This document shows positions 1-7,365 of a stretch of DNA of 30,990 nucleotides, in pieces. A program made the translations under genes and the position numbers. The stretch lies in assembly GCA_937907205.1 (NCBI GenBank), contig CALESE010000201.1, positions 1-30,990 of the forward strand, written 5' to 3'. Numbering within the stretch: the first letter of the stretch is position 1; each line of letters opens with the position of its first letter. This DNA is from an uncultured Romboutsia sp. GTDB taxonomy: Bacteria > Bacillota > Clostridia > Peptostreptococcales > Peptostreptococcaceae. The notes below the pieces were generated by a model that did no database searches, had not been told where the DNA came from, and worked only from the letters and a program-made list of their open reading frames with translations.

Positions 1-96
1 TATTTAATGCAACATAAATATAAAGTGTTGCACTTGTATTGACAATCTATCATATCAAAAAAAAGATATAGTATTTATAGAAAAAATGAAGAGCAA

Positions 97-108
97 AAAT
101 GATATAAT
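97..108 (+). promoter_or_regulatory. extended -10 promoter of the coiled-coil gene
   Basis: A TGATATAAT extended -10 (TG at 100-101, TATAAT at 103-108) lies about 30 bases before the first gene. No good -35 is seen at the right spacing; a TTGACA at 39-44 is too far away. The extended TG would compensate for that. Confidence 0.5.
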
Positions 109-139
109 AAGATATTATTTTGTTTAAGGAGAATAAAAA

Positions 140-367
140 ATGGAGAAACAAATATTAGAATTGCTATTAGAATTAAAACAAGAAGTTAAAGAAATGAAAA
201 CTGAAATTAATAACAAGATTGATAAATTAGATTTTCACATGAAAGATGGATTTGAAACATTAGAAATCAAAATAGATGAAGTTGACTTAAAATTAAGAAA
301 AAGCAACAAAAAGTTAAGTGAACAAATTGCTTTAAATATGGAAAGTATAGAAGCATTAAAACAATAA
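140..367 (+). CDS. small coiled-coil protein, unknown function
   Basis: This is a 75-residue, highly charged protein with no signal peptide or membrane segment. Hydrophobic residues recur at heptad-like spacing through most of its length (LLLELKQEVKEM, then IDKLDFHM, IKIDEVDLKL), so it should form a long helix or coiled coil and probably oligomerises. A ribosome binding site, AAGGAG, sits about 8 bases before the ATG, and its own terminator follows directly, so it is a single-gene unit separate from the acyltransferase pair downstream. I do not recognise a family with a known role. Small coiled-coil proteins of this kind are common in Clostridia, and nothing here ties it functionally to the S-layer genes. 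Confidence 0.75.
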   Translation: MEKQILELLLELKQEVKEMKTEINNKIDKLDFHMKDGFETLEIKIDEVDLKLRKSNKKLSEQIALNMESIEALKQ

Positions 368-378
368 ATATTATAAAA

Positions 379-410
379 AACTAGGGTTTAGATAACTCTA
401 GTTTTTTATA
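379..410 (+). terminator. Rho-independent terminator after the coiled-coil gene
   Basis: AAAACTAGGGTT and AACTCTAGTTTT pair around a short TAGAT loop and are followed by a T-run. It ends the small coiled-coil gene's transcript, 25 to 55 bases before the acyltransferase start. Confidence 0.8.
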
Positions 411-435
411 AGTAAATTTAAAAGGAGGAAGAAAA

Positions 436-1857
436 ATGGTTTTTAGTAGTTTGGTATTTTTATTTGTATTTTTACCTATAATACTAACTTTATATTATAT
501 ATCTAGTAATAAATATAAAAATTATTTGCTTTTAATAGCAAGTCTCTTCTTTTATGCATGGGGAGAGCCAACATATGTACTTATAATGATATTATCAATA
601 GTCGTAAACTATATATGTTGTTTATTAGTAGAAGAAAATAAAAAAACTATCACAAAGAAATTTGGATTAATACTATCAATAGTATTTAATATACTAATGC
701 TTGGAGTATTTAAATATAGTGGATTTTTAGTAAGCAATATAAATAATATGTTAAATATAAATCTACCATTACCAAAAATTGCACTGCCACTTGGAATATC
801 ATTTTTTACATTTCAAGCAATGAGTTATGTAATTGATGTATATAAAAAAGATGCAAAAGTTCAAAAGAGTATACTGAACTTATCTTTATATATAAGTTTA
901 TTCCCACAACTAGTAGCAGGACCAATAGTTCGTTATCAAACCATAGCAGACCAAATAGATTATAGGGAACATAATATTTCAAGATTTGGTGAAGGTGTAA
1001 ATAGATTTATAATTGGGTTATCAAAAAAAGTAATACTATCTAACTCATTAGGAATGTTAGCAGATGCAGTATTTAATACGAGTATAGAAGATTTAACTAT
1101 AATATCTTCTTGGTTAGGAATAATAGCATACTCACTACAAATATTTTTTGACTTTAGTGGATATTCAGACATGGCAATTGGACTTGGTAAGATGTTTGGA
1201 TTTGAATTTTTAGAGAATTTCAATTATCCATATATATCACAATCAGCATCAGAATTTTGGAGAAGATGGCATATAAGTCTTGGAAGTTGGTTTAGAGATT
1301 ATGTATATTTCCCACTTGGAGGAAGTAGAAAAGGCACATTAAGAACATATATAAATTTATTTGTAGTATGGTTTTTAACTGGATTTTGGCATGGAGCTAG
1401 TTGGACATTTATAGCTTGGGGATTATACTTTGGAGTGTTGATAGGAATGGAAAAAGCATTTTTAGAAAAAAATATACTACAAAAAATACCAAAGTTTATA
1501 AGACATATATATTTATTATTAGTAGTAATGATAGGGTGGATATTCTTTAGAGCTGATAGCTTTACTTATTCTATATCATTTATAAAAAATATGTTTGGAT
1601 TAGGAATAAATAAATTATACAATGGAGCAACATTAGCATATATAAATGATTACTTTATTGTATTACTATTATCAATAGTATTTAGTATGCCAATAGTAAA
1701 GTATATAAAGCAAAAAATAGAAAATAAGAATAAAAAAATATTAGAAAATGATATATATTATATTCTTAATTCATTAGCACTTACAATATTATTTTTAATA
1801 GTAATATTTAAGTTAGTAAACTCAACATATAATCCATTTTTATACTTTAGATTTTAG
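436..1857 (+). CDS. MBOAT-family membrane O-acyltransferase (AlgI/PatA/DltB-like)
   Basis: This 473-residue polytopic membrane protein has the MBOAT signature. WRRWHISLGSWFRDYVYFPLGG leads into FWHGASWTFIAWGLYFG, where H319 is the conserved catalytic-type histidine (established for AlgI and DltB). Length and the N-terminal run of hydrophobic helices match AlgI/PatA proteins. Family members move an acyl group, usually acetate, across the membrane to a partner that modifies an extracellular polysaccharide. The ribosome binding site AGGAGG precedes the ATG. The next gene starts 11 bases after the stop and encodes the DHHW-type partner, so the two form an operon. No dltA or dltC gene is nearby, so D-alanylation by a DltB is less likely than O-acetylation. 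The substrate is inferred to be the wall polymer that holds the CWB2 proteins. Confidence 0.9.
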   Translation: MVFSSLVFLFVFLPIILTLYYISSNKYKNYLLLIASLFFYAWGEPTYVLIMILSIVVNYICCLLVEENKKTITKKFGLILSIVFNILMLGVFKYSGFLVSNINNMLNINLPLPKIALPLGISFFTFQAMSYVIDVYKKDAKVQKSILNLSLYISLFPQLVAGPIVRYQTIADQIDYREHNISRFGEGVNRFIIGLSKKVILSNSLGMLADAVFNTSIEDLTIISSWLGIIAYSLQIFFDFSGYSDMAIGLGKMFGFEFLENFNYPYISQSASEFWRRWHISLGSWFRDYVYFPLGGSRKGTLRTYINLFVVWFLTGFWHGASWTFIAWGLYFGVLIGMEKAFLEKNILQKIPKFIRHIYLLLVVMIGWIFFRADSFTYSISFIKNMFGLGINKLYNGATLAYINDYFIVLLLSIVFSMPIVKYIKQKIENKNKKILENDIYYILNSLALTILFLIVIFKLVNSTYNPFLYFRF

Positions 1858-1868
1858 GAGGTGCTAAT

Positions 1869-3050
1869 ATGAATAAAAAAAGAGCAATATATTTAACTGT
1901 ACCATTTATAAGTATTATATTTGGAATAGGTATGTTAAATTTTGTAACAAAAGATAAAGAAGTTAGTGAAGCTGAAAATAGAAATCTTCAACAAAAACCA
2001 ACTCTACAAAATTTAAAAGATAAAAACTTTACTACAACATATGAAACATATTATACAGACCAATTTATACTAAGAGATAAATTACTTAAACTAGATACAC
2101 AAATTCAATTAGCAAGTAAAAAATCTAATGTAAAAGGACATTATATAACAGATGATAAATGGATACTTGGGGGAACAGCTACAACTAAAAAAACAAAAAA
2201 AGACTATAATACATCAATAAATAAATTAAATGAAATAGCTAATAAAGTTAAAAAATCAAATAAAGAAATGTATTATGTATCTCTACCTCATAAAGTAAAT
2301 ACATTATCATATAAGTACCCTAAGTATATAGATAAAAGTTATGGAATGGAAAATAGTGATTTATTTTTATCTATGATAGATAAGAATAATACTAAAATAA
2401 TAGATGTAGGAAGATATTTTGTAGATAATTTTAGCAAAAAGGAATTAGAAAGTTTTTATTTTAAAACAGATCATCATTGGAATTCTATTGGAGCATATGA
2501 GGCATTTAAATATATAATAGAAGAACTAAATAAATATGATAACCTAAATATTGATTTAAGTAAATATAATTATAAGACAAGCTATTTAAGTAATAAGCCG
2601 TTTATAGGTAGTTATAATAGAAATTTATACACATTATTTGATACAAATGAGCCTATACCATATGTGTATATGGATAGAAAATATAATAATAAGTATTATG
2701 AAATAAAAGATGGAAAATTTGAAGAAGTAAAAGAAAATTATATAATAGGAGATAGATTTAATGAAGATGATATGACCTATGGAGGTGCATATACAGGAAA
2801 TCACCCTTATTACAAAATAATAAATGATAAATCAATAACTAATAAAAAAATAATGATTATTAGAGATTCATATCAAGCACCACTTACATGGTTATTATCA
2901 GATGTATTTAATCAAGTAGAAATAGTAGACCCAAGACATGTAAATATGGATATAGATGAGATACTTAAAAAAAGTGATAGTGATATAGTAATGGTTATGT
3001 TTAATAATGGTGCAGATGTAGAATCTATGTTGGATTATATAGAAAAGTAA
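1869..3050 (+). CDS. DHHW/AlgX-like surface polysaccharide O-acetylation partner
   Basis: This 393-residue protein has one N-terminal membrane anchor or signal segment (residues about 5-25) and then an extracytoplasmic domain. It carries the diagnostic DHHW motif at residues 201-204, within FKTDHHWNSIGAYEAF, and a late IRDSYQAP motif whose S334 is the likely nucleophile of a SGNH-like fold. Proteins of this type accept the acyl group from an MBOAT protein and transfer it to a polysaccharide outside the membrane (family knowledge from AlgJ/AlgX, PatB and DltD). It lies 11 bases after the MBOAT gene with its own AGGAGG site overlapping the previous stop, and the pair ends in a strong terminator. 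Direct proof of the substrate is lacking; cell-wall polymer acetylation is inferred from the locus. Confidence 0.85.
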   Translation: MNKKRAIYLTVPFISIIFGIGMLNFVTKDKEVSEAENRNLQQKPTLQNLKDKNFTTTYETYYTDQFILRDKLLKLDTQIQLASKKSNVKGHYITDDKWILGGTATTKKTKKDYNTSINKLNEIANKVKKSNKEMYYVSLPHKVNTLSYKYPKYIDKSYGMENSDLFLSMIDKNNTKIIDVGRYFVDNFSKKELESFYFKTDHHWNSIGAYEAFKYIIEELNKYDNLNIDLSKYNYKTSYLSNKPFIGSYNRNLYTLFDTNEPIPYVYMDRKYNNKYYEIKDGKFEEVKENYIIGDRFNEDDMTYGGAYTGNHPYYKIINDKSITNKKIMIIRDSYQAPLTWLLSDVFNQVEIVDPRHVNMDIDEILKKSDSDIVMVMFNNGADVESMLDYIEK

Positions 3051-3080
3051 AACCTTAGTTTGATAAACTAAGGTTTTTTT
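3049..3080 (+). terminator. Rho-independent terminator of the acyltransferase operon
   Basis: AAAACCTTAGTTT pairs with AAACTAAGGTTTT around a GATA loop, followed by a run of T. It starts within the stop codon of the DHHW gene. Confidence 0.9.
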
Positions 3081-3081
3081 T

Positions 3082-3113
3082 TGAGAAATATATTAAAGAG
3101 ATTTTTAATATAT
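3082..3113 (+). repeat. GAGAAATA-hairpin-GAGAT element, copy 1
   Basis: TTGAGAAATA comes directly after the terminator T-run. The stem ATATATTAAA (3088-3097) pairs perfectly over 10 bases with TTTAATATAT (3104-3113). The loop is GAGATT. The unpaired GAGAA and loop GAGAT match three other copies in the window, while the stem sequence is unique. It lies about 300 bases before slpA. Confidence 0.7.
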
Positions 3114-3130
3114 AAATTATTATAACAAAG

Positions 3131-3137
3131 TTCGACA
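3131..3137 (-). promoter_or_regulatory. possible Spo0A box upstream of slpA
   Basis: TTCGACA on the plus strand reads TGTCGAA on the minus strand, an exact match to the core Spo0A (0A) box. A weaker AGTCGAA is at 3246-3252. A second exact box lies before the M6 protease Cwp gene. A seven-base match can occur by chance, so this is tentative. Confidence 0.3.
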
Positions 3138-3280
3138 AGAAAGTAAAATAATTAAAATATAAATAGTGTTTCTGTGGATATAAAATTTAAAAACCAACAA
3201 TATTTCACAAAAATATACAAAATATATAAAAAAATGTAAAAAAAAGTCGAACGAAAAATGGATAGAATTAACAAATATTA

Positions 3281-3309
3281 TTGAAAAAATATTTTCTATA
3301 TAATATTAT
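3281..3309 (+). promoter_or_regulatory. slpA promoter, sigma-A type
   Basis: TTGAAA (3281-3286), a 17-base spacer and TATTAT (3304-3309) fit a housekeeping promoter. Transcription would start near 3316, at the first TGTGAGAAATAC block, giving a leader of about 80 bases. The M6 Cwp gene has the same TTGAAA-17-TATTAT arrangement. The 230 bases between copy 1 of the repeat element and this promoter show no ORF. Confidence 0.7.
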
Positions 3310-3314
3310 GAATT

Positions 3315-3388
3315 TGTGAGAAATACGAAGTAACATAATATTGTGAGAAATATTATACATATAGAGATGTAATTATAATATTGGGAGG
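3315..3388 (+). repeat. slpA leader: tandem TGTGAGAAATA and hairpin element, copy 2
   Basis: TGTGAGAAATAC at 3315-3326 is followed by a second TGTGAGAAATA at 3342-3352. The stem AATATTAT (3349-3356) pairs with ATAATATT (3375-3382); the loop holds GAGATGT (3364-3370) flanked by ACAT, which can pair with ATGT. The ribosome binding site GGGAGG (3383-3388) abuts the 3' arm, so folding could affect SlpA translation. An alternative fold pairs ATAATATT at 3335-3342 or so with the AATATTAT arm, giving two mutually exclusive structures. Confidence 0.65.
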
Positions 3389-3397
3389 AACGCAATT

Positions 3398-5557
3398 ATG
3401 ATGAAAAAAAGAAATGTAGCAATAGCTATGGCAGCAGTAACTATGGCTGGAACAGTAGCTCCAGTTGTTGCAAATGCAGCAGGAAAAGAAACTAACTTAA
3501 CAGTATCTCAATACGCTGCTTTTGAAAATCAATTAAAAGGGTATATAAACACAAGATACTCTGATGTAAATAAAGATGGAAGTGAAGTAACTACGCCAGG
3601 AAAAGGAAATTTAAAAGATAAATCTGTATATAGTATAGTTGCAAAAGGAATTGATTCAACAGGTAAAATAACAGGAAATTCTTCAGATGAATTTAAAATA
3701 TCTGAAACAAGTGATTCAGCAGGAACAACTAAAGAAGCTGCTCTTGCAAACTTAAAAATAGTTAGTGAAGCAATATCTAAATCAACTAGAGGTCAAGTTG
3801 TAACTTTTGAAGTTAAAGACTTAGGACATAAAGTTGATAAAGATGGTAAAATAGTAAATGTAGGTGATGTTAAATTAACATTACAAGATGTAATAAATAA
3901 TTCAAATCTTACAGAAGATAATACAAAAGATGGAATGGCAGAAGTAAAGAAAGATTACTTAGCTTTATATAATGTAACTAAAAAAGGTACATTAGGTAGC
4001 AATGGTCAAGTAACTAGTCCAGCTGAGATTGCTTCTGATAGTGAAGCACAAACAGTATTTAAAGAATATTTAACATCAGTTACAGCAAATGCAGATGGAA
4101 GTGTTAAATTAGTATTTAATACACCAACATCAGGAGATGTACTAGTAGGTAAAGATGAAAATAAGGTTGTTGCTAATAACTTAACAATAACTTTAAAGCC
4201 AGGAGATGCTAAAATAGACTTATCTAAGCCGATTATAAAAAGTAATGTAATAACAGGATTTGAAAAATTACAAGATATAATAGGAGAATCTGAAGTTGAT
4301 ACTACAGTTATATCAAACTCAACTACTGAAACATTTAATGTATCAAAAAATGATGTAGAATCAATAGCTAAAAATTTACAAGATAGATATGAATTCTCTA
4401 ACTTAGCTACTGCTAAAGATGAAATAAAAGAGGTAAAAGGAGTATTTGAAGTTACTTTATTTGCTAACTCTATAAAAGTAAGAAATATGGCTCCAAATGG
4501 AACACTAGCTCAAATAACTTTAAGAGCTAACACTAAAGCTGACTTAGAAAAATTAATAGATTTATTAAATGGACAATTAGGAGATGTAACTTCTGTAATA
4601 GGAACAAACAGAGTAGATACAGCTATCAAATTAAGTAAGGAAAACTACAATAAAGATGGAAAAGATGCTGTTGAGAATATTGTGTTAGTTGGAGAACATG
4701 CTATAGTTGACGGATTATCAGCAGCTCCTTTAGCAGCTAATAAAAAAGCTCCATTATTATTAACTAATAGCAAGACTTTAAATGCTGAAGTTAAAGAAGA
4801 AATAAAGAGAGCTATGAACCTAAAGGATGGTATAACTGCATCTAATCCTAAGACTATCTACATAGTAGGTGGAGAAACAGTTGTGTCTAAGGAAATAGAA
4901 TTAGAGTTAGCTAATATGGGATTAACTGTTAAGAGATTAGCTGGTCTTAACAGAAGTACAACTTCATTAGAAGTAGCTAAAGAAGTTGGAATAACTAACA
5001 AAGCATTCGTTGTTGGTGGAAATGGATTAGCTGATGCTATGAGTATAGCTCCAGTTGCAGCTAGAGAAGAATCTCCAATAATAGTTGTAGATCAAGCAAA
5101 ATTAAGTGAAGAAGCTAAAACTACATTAAGAGCTTTCGGAACTGCGGATATAATAGGTGGAGAAACTGTAGTATCTAAAGACGTAGAAAAAGATATAGAT
5201 TCATTAGTATTAGGAACTTCTACAAGAGTTGAAGGCGTTAATAGAAAAGAAACTAATGCAGCAGTTATAAATAAATACTATAAAGATAGTAAATCAGATG
5301 TGTTCTATGTTGCTAAAGATGGAACTAATGCAGATTTAAATAAAGTGAATAGTGAGTTAGTTGATGCTTTAGCAGTTGCACCTATAGCTGGTAAGCAAAA
5401 AGCACCAATAGTACTAGCTACTAATGATGTAAATACTAAGCAAGCTATAGCTATAAATGGAGCTAAAAAATCAACAACAGGAAATAGATTAGTTCAAGTT
5501 GGTGGAGGAGTAGCTGAATCTGTTATAAAGCAAGTTAAAGAATTATTAGGATTATAA
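3398..5557 (+). CDS. slpA: S-layer protein precursor SlpA
   Basis: This 719-residue secreted protein has a signal peptide (MMKKRN, a hydrophobic core, cleavage expected after ANA near residue 27). A variable region spans about 28-395, and three CWB2 repeats start near residues 402, 513 and 610 and run to the C-terminus. Each carries the family's NR-x-x-T start, APLLLT-type strand and VGG motif. This is the layout of C. difficile SlpA: N-terminal low-molecular-weight part, C-terminal high-molecular-weight anchor. The length also equals that of the strain 630 protein as I recall it. CWB2 modules bind the anionic wall polymer PSII, and SlpA is exported with SecA2 (established in C. difficile). 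The ATG at 3398 is 9 bases after GGGAGG; an ATG directly after it is also possible. The short stretch between the two halves lacks an obvious TKS-A Cwp84-type cleavage site. No clear terminator follows. Confidence 0.9.
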   Translation: MMKKRNVAIAMAAVTMAGTVAPVVANAAGKETNLTVSQYAAFENQLKGYINTRYSDVNKDGSEVTTPGKGNLKDKSVYSIVAKGIDSTGKITGNSSDEFKISETSDSAGTTKEAALANLKIVSEAISKSTRGQVVTFEVKDLGHKVDKDGKIVNVGDVKLTLQDVINNSNLTEDNTKDGMAEVKKDYLALYNVTKKGTLGSNGQVTSPAEIASDSEAQTVFKEYLTSVTANADGSVKLVFNTPTSGDVLVGKDENKVVANNLTITLKPGDAKIDLSKPIIKSNVITGFEKLQDIIGESEVDTTVISNSTTETFNVSKNDVESIAKNLQDRYEFSNLATAKDEIKEVKGVFEVTLFANSIKVRNMAPNGTLAQITLRANTKADLEKLIDLLNGQLGDVTSVIGTNRVDTAIKLSKENYNKDGKDAVENIVLVGEHAIVDGLSAAPLAANKKAPLLLTNSKTLNAEVKEEIKRAMNLKDGITASNPKTIYIVGGETVVSKEIELELANMGLTVKRLAGLNRSTTSLEVAKEVGITNKAFVVGGNGLADAMSIAPVAAREESPIIVVDQAKLSEEAKTTLRAFGTADIIGGETVVSKDVEKDIDSLVLGTSTRVEGVNRKETNAAVINKYYKDSKSDVFYVAKDGTNADLNKVNSELVDALAVAPIAGKQKAPIVLATNDVNTKQAIAINGAKKSTTGNRLVQVGGGVAESVIKQVKELLGL

Positions 5558-5675
5558 AATAAATTTAATATTACAAATACAAGAATAGCAATTTTTTTAC
5601 AATACATGGAAATAAAACTATATAAAGAGAGCCAAAAAATAAGCCATCTTTAATAATACATAAACACTAAAAATA

Positions 5676-6236
5676 TTAGTTTACCTTATTTATTTTCAAA
5701 TAAATAAGTAAATCATTTTCATTCGCCCCTAATTCAAAATCTTCTGATAAGTAAATACTTGTTGTATATCCATTTTCCTTACCAACACTATATGCACATA
5801 TAGGTATTTCTTTATTAAGCTCTAACTCCTTTTCCATATCCAAAATAGACATTGACACACCTCTATCATTTAGTTTATTAAAGAATTCAAATCTATTATT
5901 AGACATAAAACCACCATTTATTCCTGAAAATAATTCATTATCTTCTTCATATACACCAACAGATAAAATTTCATTATCTTCTATTTTTACTTTATCTTCA
6001 AATAAACTATATTCCTTTTTTAATTCACCTAAATTATACTCCCTAGCATAAATTTCTATATTATACTCATCTTTTTTCAAGTTTGATATTTTATAATTTA
6101 CGCTCATTTCTAAACTATCATCATTATCATCTTTGCTTATTATAATAGGGTTTTCTTTTTTATTATTTATGGTATTACATCCAATCATAATGATACATAA
6201 AATAGATAATAATAATACTAGACTTCTTTTTATCAA
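5676..6236 (-). CDS. putative lipoprotein, unknown function
   Basis: This 186-residue protein begins MIKRSLVLLLSILCIIMIGC. The hydrophobic stretch ending in MIGC is a type II (lipoprotein) signal with the lipidated cysteine at residue 20. The mature part is acidic and asparagine-rich, with no motif I recognise. It would sit on the outer face of the membrane. The start is a TTG at 6234-6236: an in-frame stop lies eight codons upstream with no ATG between, and a GGGATG sequence about 8 bases before it could serve as a weak ribosome binding site. It is convergent with slpA, with about 120 bases of unremarkable AT-rich sequence between them. Confidence 0.7.
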   Translation of the reverse strand: MIKRSLVLLLSILCIIMIGCNTINNKKENPIIISKDDNDDSLEMSVNYKISNLKKDEYNIEIYAREYNLGELKKEYSLFEDKVKIEDNEILSVGVYEEDNELFSGINGGFMSNNRFEFFNKLNDRGVSMSILDMEKELELNKEIPICAYSVGKENGYTTSIYLSEDFELGANENDLLIYLKINKVN

Positions 6237-6328
6237 TAATTTTACATCCCATAATTTTTAATCTATAAATATTATAGCATAATTTAACAAATATAGACTA
6301 AATATACAATAAATATCTAATATAAGAC

Positions 6329-6373
6329 AAAACGCCCATATAAGTAGTTAAATTACTTATGTATGAGCGTTTT
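6329..6373 (-). terminator. terminator after the degenerate Xre-like gene
   Basis: AAAACGCCCATATAAGTA pairs with TACTTATGTATGAGCGTTTT with two mismatches. On the minus strand it follows the stop codon of the 117-residue gene directly. T-runs on both sides make it potentially bidirectional. Confidence 0.75.
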
Positions 6374-6374
6374 T

Positions 6375-6728
6375 CTATTTACTCTTATCAAACAACTTAC
6401 AAATAGTATTATACAAATCCTTCTTATAATCAGCACTATAACTATCACTTGAAAAAACAACACTAAAAAGACCTACAATCTCATCATAAACACAAGAAGA
6501 GTACCTTTCTCTGTAACTACTAACTCCTAAAATATAATTAAAAGAAACATCAAAAAAATCACATAAATCTTTAATAACTCCAATCTCCACAATATCTAAA
6601 TAATCATTGCATAAACAATTAACATCAATAGAATATCCATAAGTCCCATAAAAATCCTCTAAAAATTTTTCTAAACTCAAACCCTTCTCAATCCTAAGTT
6701 GTAAAATTCTTTCTTCTAACTTAACCAT
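6375..6728 (-). CDS. Xre-like protein with degenerate helix-turn-helix
   Basis: This 117-residue protein resembles the neighbouring Xre repressor. Both begin with a conserved ERxxxLRIEKxL helix, have an F-x-x-x-YGY segment, and continue into DFFDVSFNYILGVS, which matches the LYFNVSVDYLLGLS that ends the repressor's DNA-binding domain. Both also end in a C-terminal helical tail. The middle, where the recognition helix lies, has diverged: SISQYENNKRKP is replaced by a cysteine- and aspartate-rich stretch (NCLCNDYLDIVE). It may therefore no longer bind DNA in the usual way and could act as a partner or antagonist of its paralogue (inference). A strong AGGGGGG ribosome binding site precedes the ATG, and the gene has its own terminator. 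Confidence 0.7.
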   Translation of the reverse strand: MVKLEERILQLRIEKGLSLEKFLEDFYGTYGYSIDVNCLCNDYLDIVEIGVIKDLCDFFDVSFNYILGVSSYRERYSSCVYDEIVGLFSVVFSSDSYSADYKKDLYNTICKLFDKSK

Positions 6729-6821
6729 TATAATCCCCCCTAAAAGTATTTAAATATAAAATCAAATATAATTATACGGAAAATATATTTGAAGTTGCAG
6801 AATATTTGTTTGGTAACATCT

Positions 6822-6849
6822 TAAAAAAATTAGCTACATTAAGTAGCTT
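6822..6849 (-). terminator. terminator after the Xre repressor gene
   Basis: On the minus strand AAGCTAC and GTAGCT pair around TTAAT and are followed by AATTTTTTT. It overlaps the stop of the repressor gene, so the two Xre-type genes are separately terminated. Confidence 0.75.
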
Positions 6850-7219
6850 AATCTAAAGACTCAAAATACATCTTAGACAACTTTTTAAATAAATTATATT
6901 TATCTTCATGACTTACATTATCATCATCAAAAAATTTATTAATAGTTTCAATAGCCTCTGATTTTAAATCAACATCTTTATTAGGTTTGTCCAAGTTTTT
7001 ATTATCACTAAGACCTAATAAATAGTCTACTGAAACATTAAAGTATAGTGAAAAATCTCTAAGAGCATCTGTTTCTGGCTTTCTTTTATTATTTTCGTAT
7101 TGAGAAATAGAAGACTTTGTAAATGTATATCCGTAAATATTATTAAAATCATCAACTAATTCTTGTTGCTTAAGATTTTTTTCTATTCTTAATTCTTTAA
7201 ATCTTTCTCCAAAGGTCAT
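6848..7219 (-). CDS. Xre-family (Cro/CI-type) transcriptional repressor
   Basis: This 123-residue protein has an N-terminal HTH_3 domain (residues about 5-70). ERFKELRIEKNLKQQELVDDF gives helices 1-2, and FTKSSISQYENNKRKPETDAL gives the recognition helix with the SQYENNKRKP signature. LYFNVSVDYLLGLSD closes the domain. The C-terminal tail is charged and helical and would dimerise. It is divergent from a phage-type replication gene across a 146-base control region with inverted repeats. This is the arrangement of a temperate phage repressor controlling an early replication operon. The ribosome binding site GAGGTG precedes the ATG. Confidence 0.88.
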   Translation of the reverse strand: MTFGERFKELRIEKNLKQQELVDDFNNIYGYTFTKSSISQYENNKRKPETDALRDFSLYFNVSVDYLLGLSDNKNLDKPNKDVDLKSEAIETINKFFDDDNVSHEDKYNLFKKLSKMYFESLD

Positions 7220-7365
7220 AAATTTTCACCTCACAATTAAAGTATAGTATATAGTTAATTATAAATATTGAAAATTAACACAAAGTGAATTAATATATAG
7301 AATATAGATAACATAAAATAAACTTTATTAAAAAAATTAACATAAATAAAACTTAGGAGGGGTAT
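7220..7365. promoter_or_regulatory. divergent repressor/replication control region with operator-like repeats
   Basis: For the plus strand, TTGAAA (7268-7273), 17 bases and TAATAT (7291-7296) form a promoter. For the minus strand, a TATACT -10 is at 7246-7251. GTTAATT (7254-7260) and AATTAAC (7273-7279) are inverted repeats between them, and ATTAACAC/GTGAATTAAT overlaps next to it. Repressor bound there would cover both promoters (inference). The replication gene's AGGAGGGG site closes the region. Confidence 0.5.

Noticed and set aside
3315..3388. slpA leader as a c-di-GMP or other known riboswitch
   Set aside because: It is too short, and I see no aptamer motif of a riboswitch class I know.
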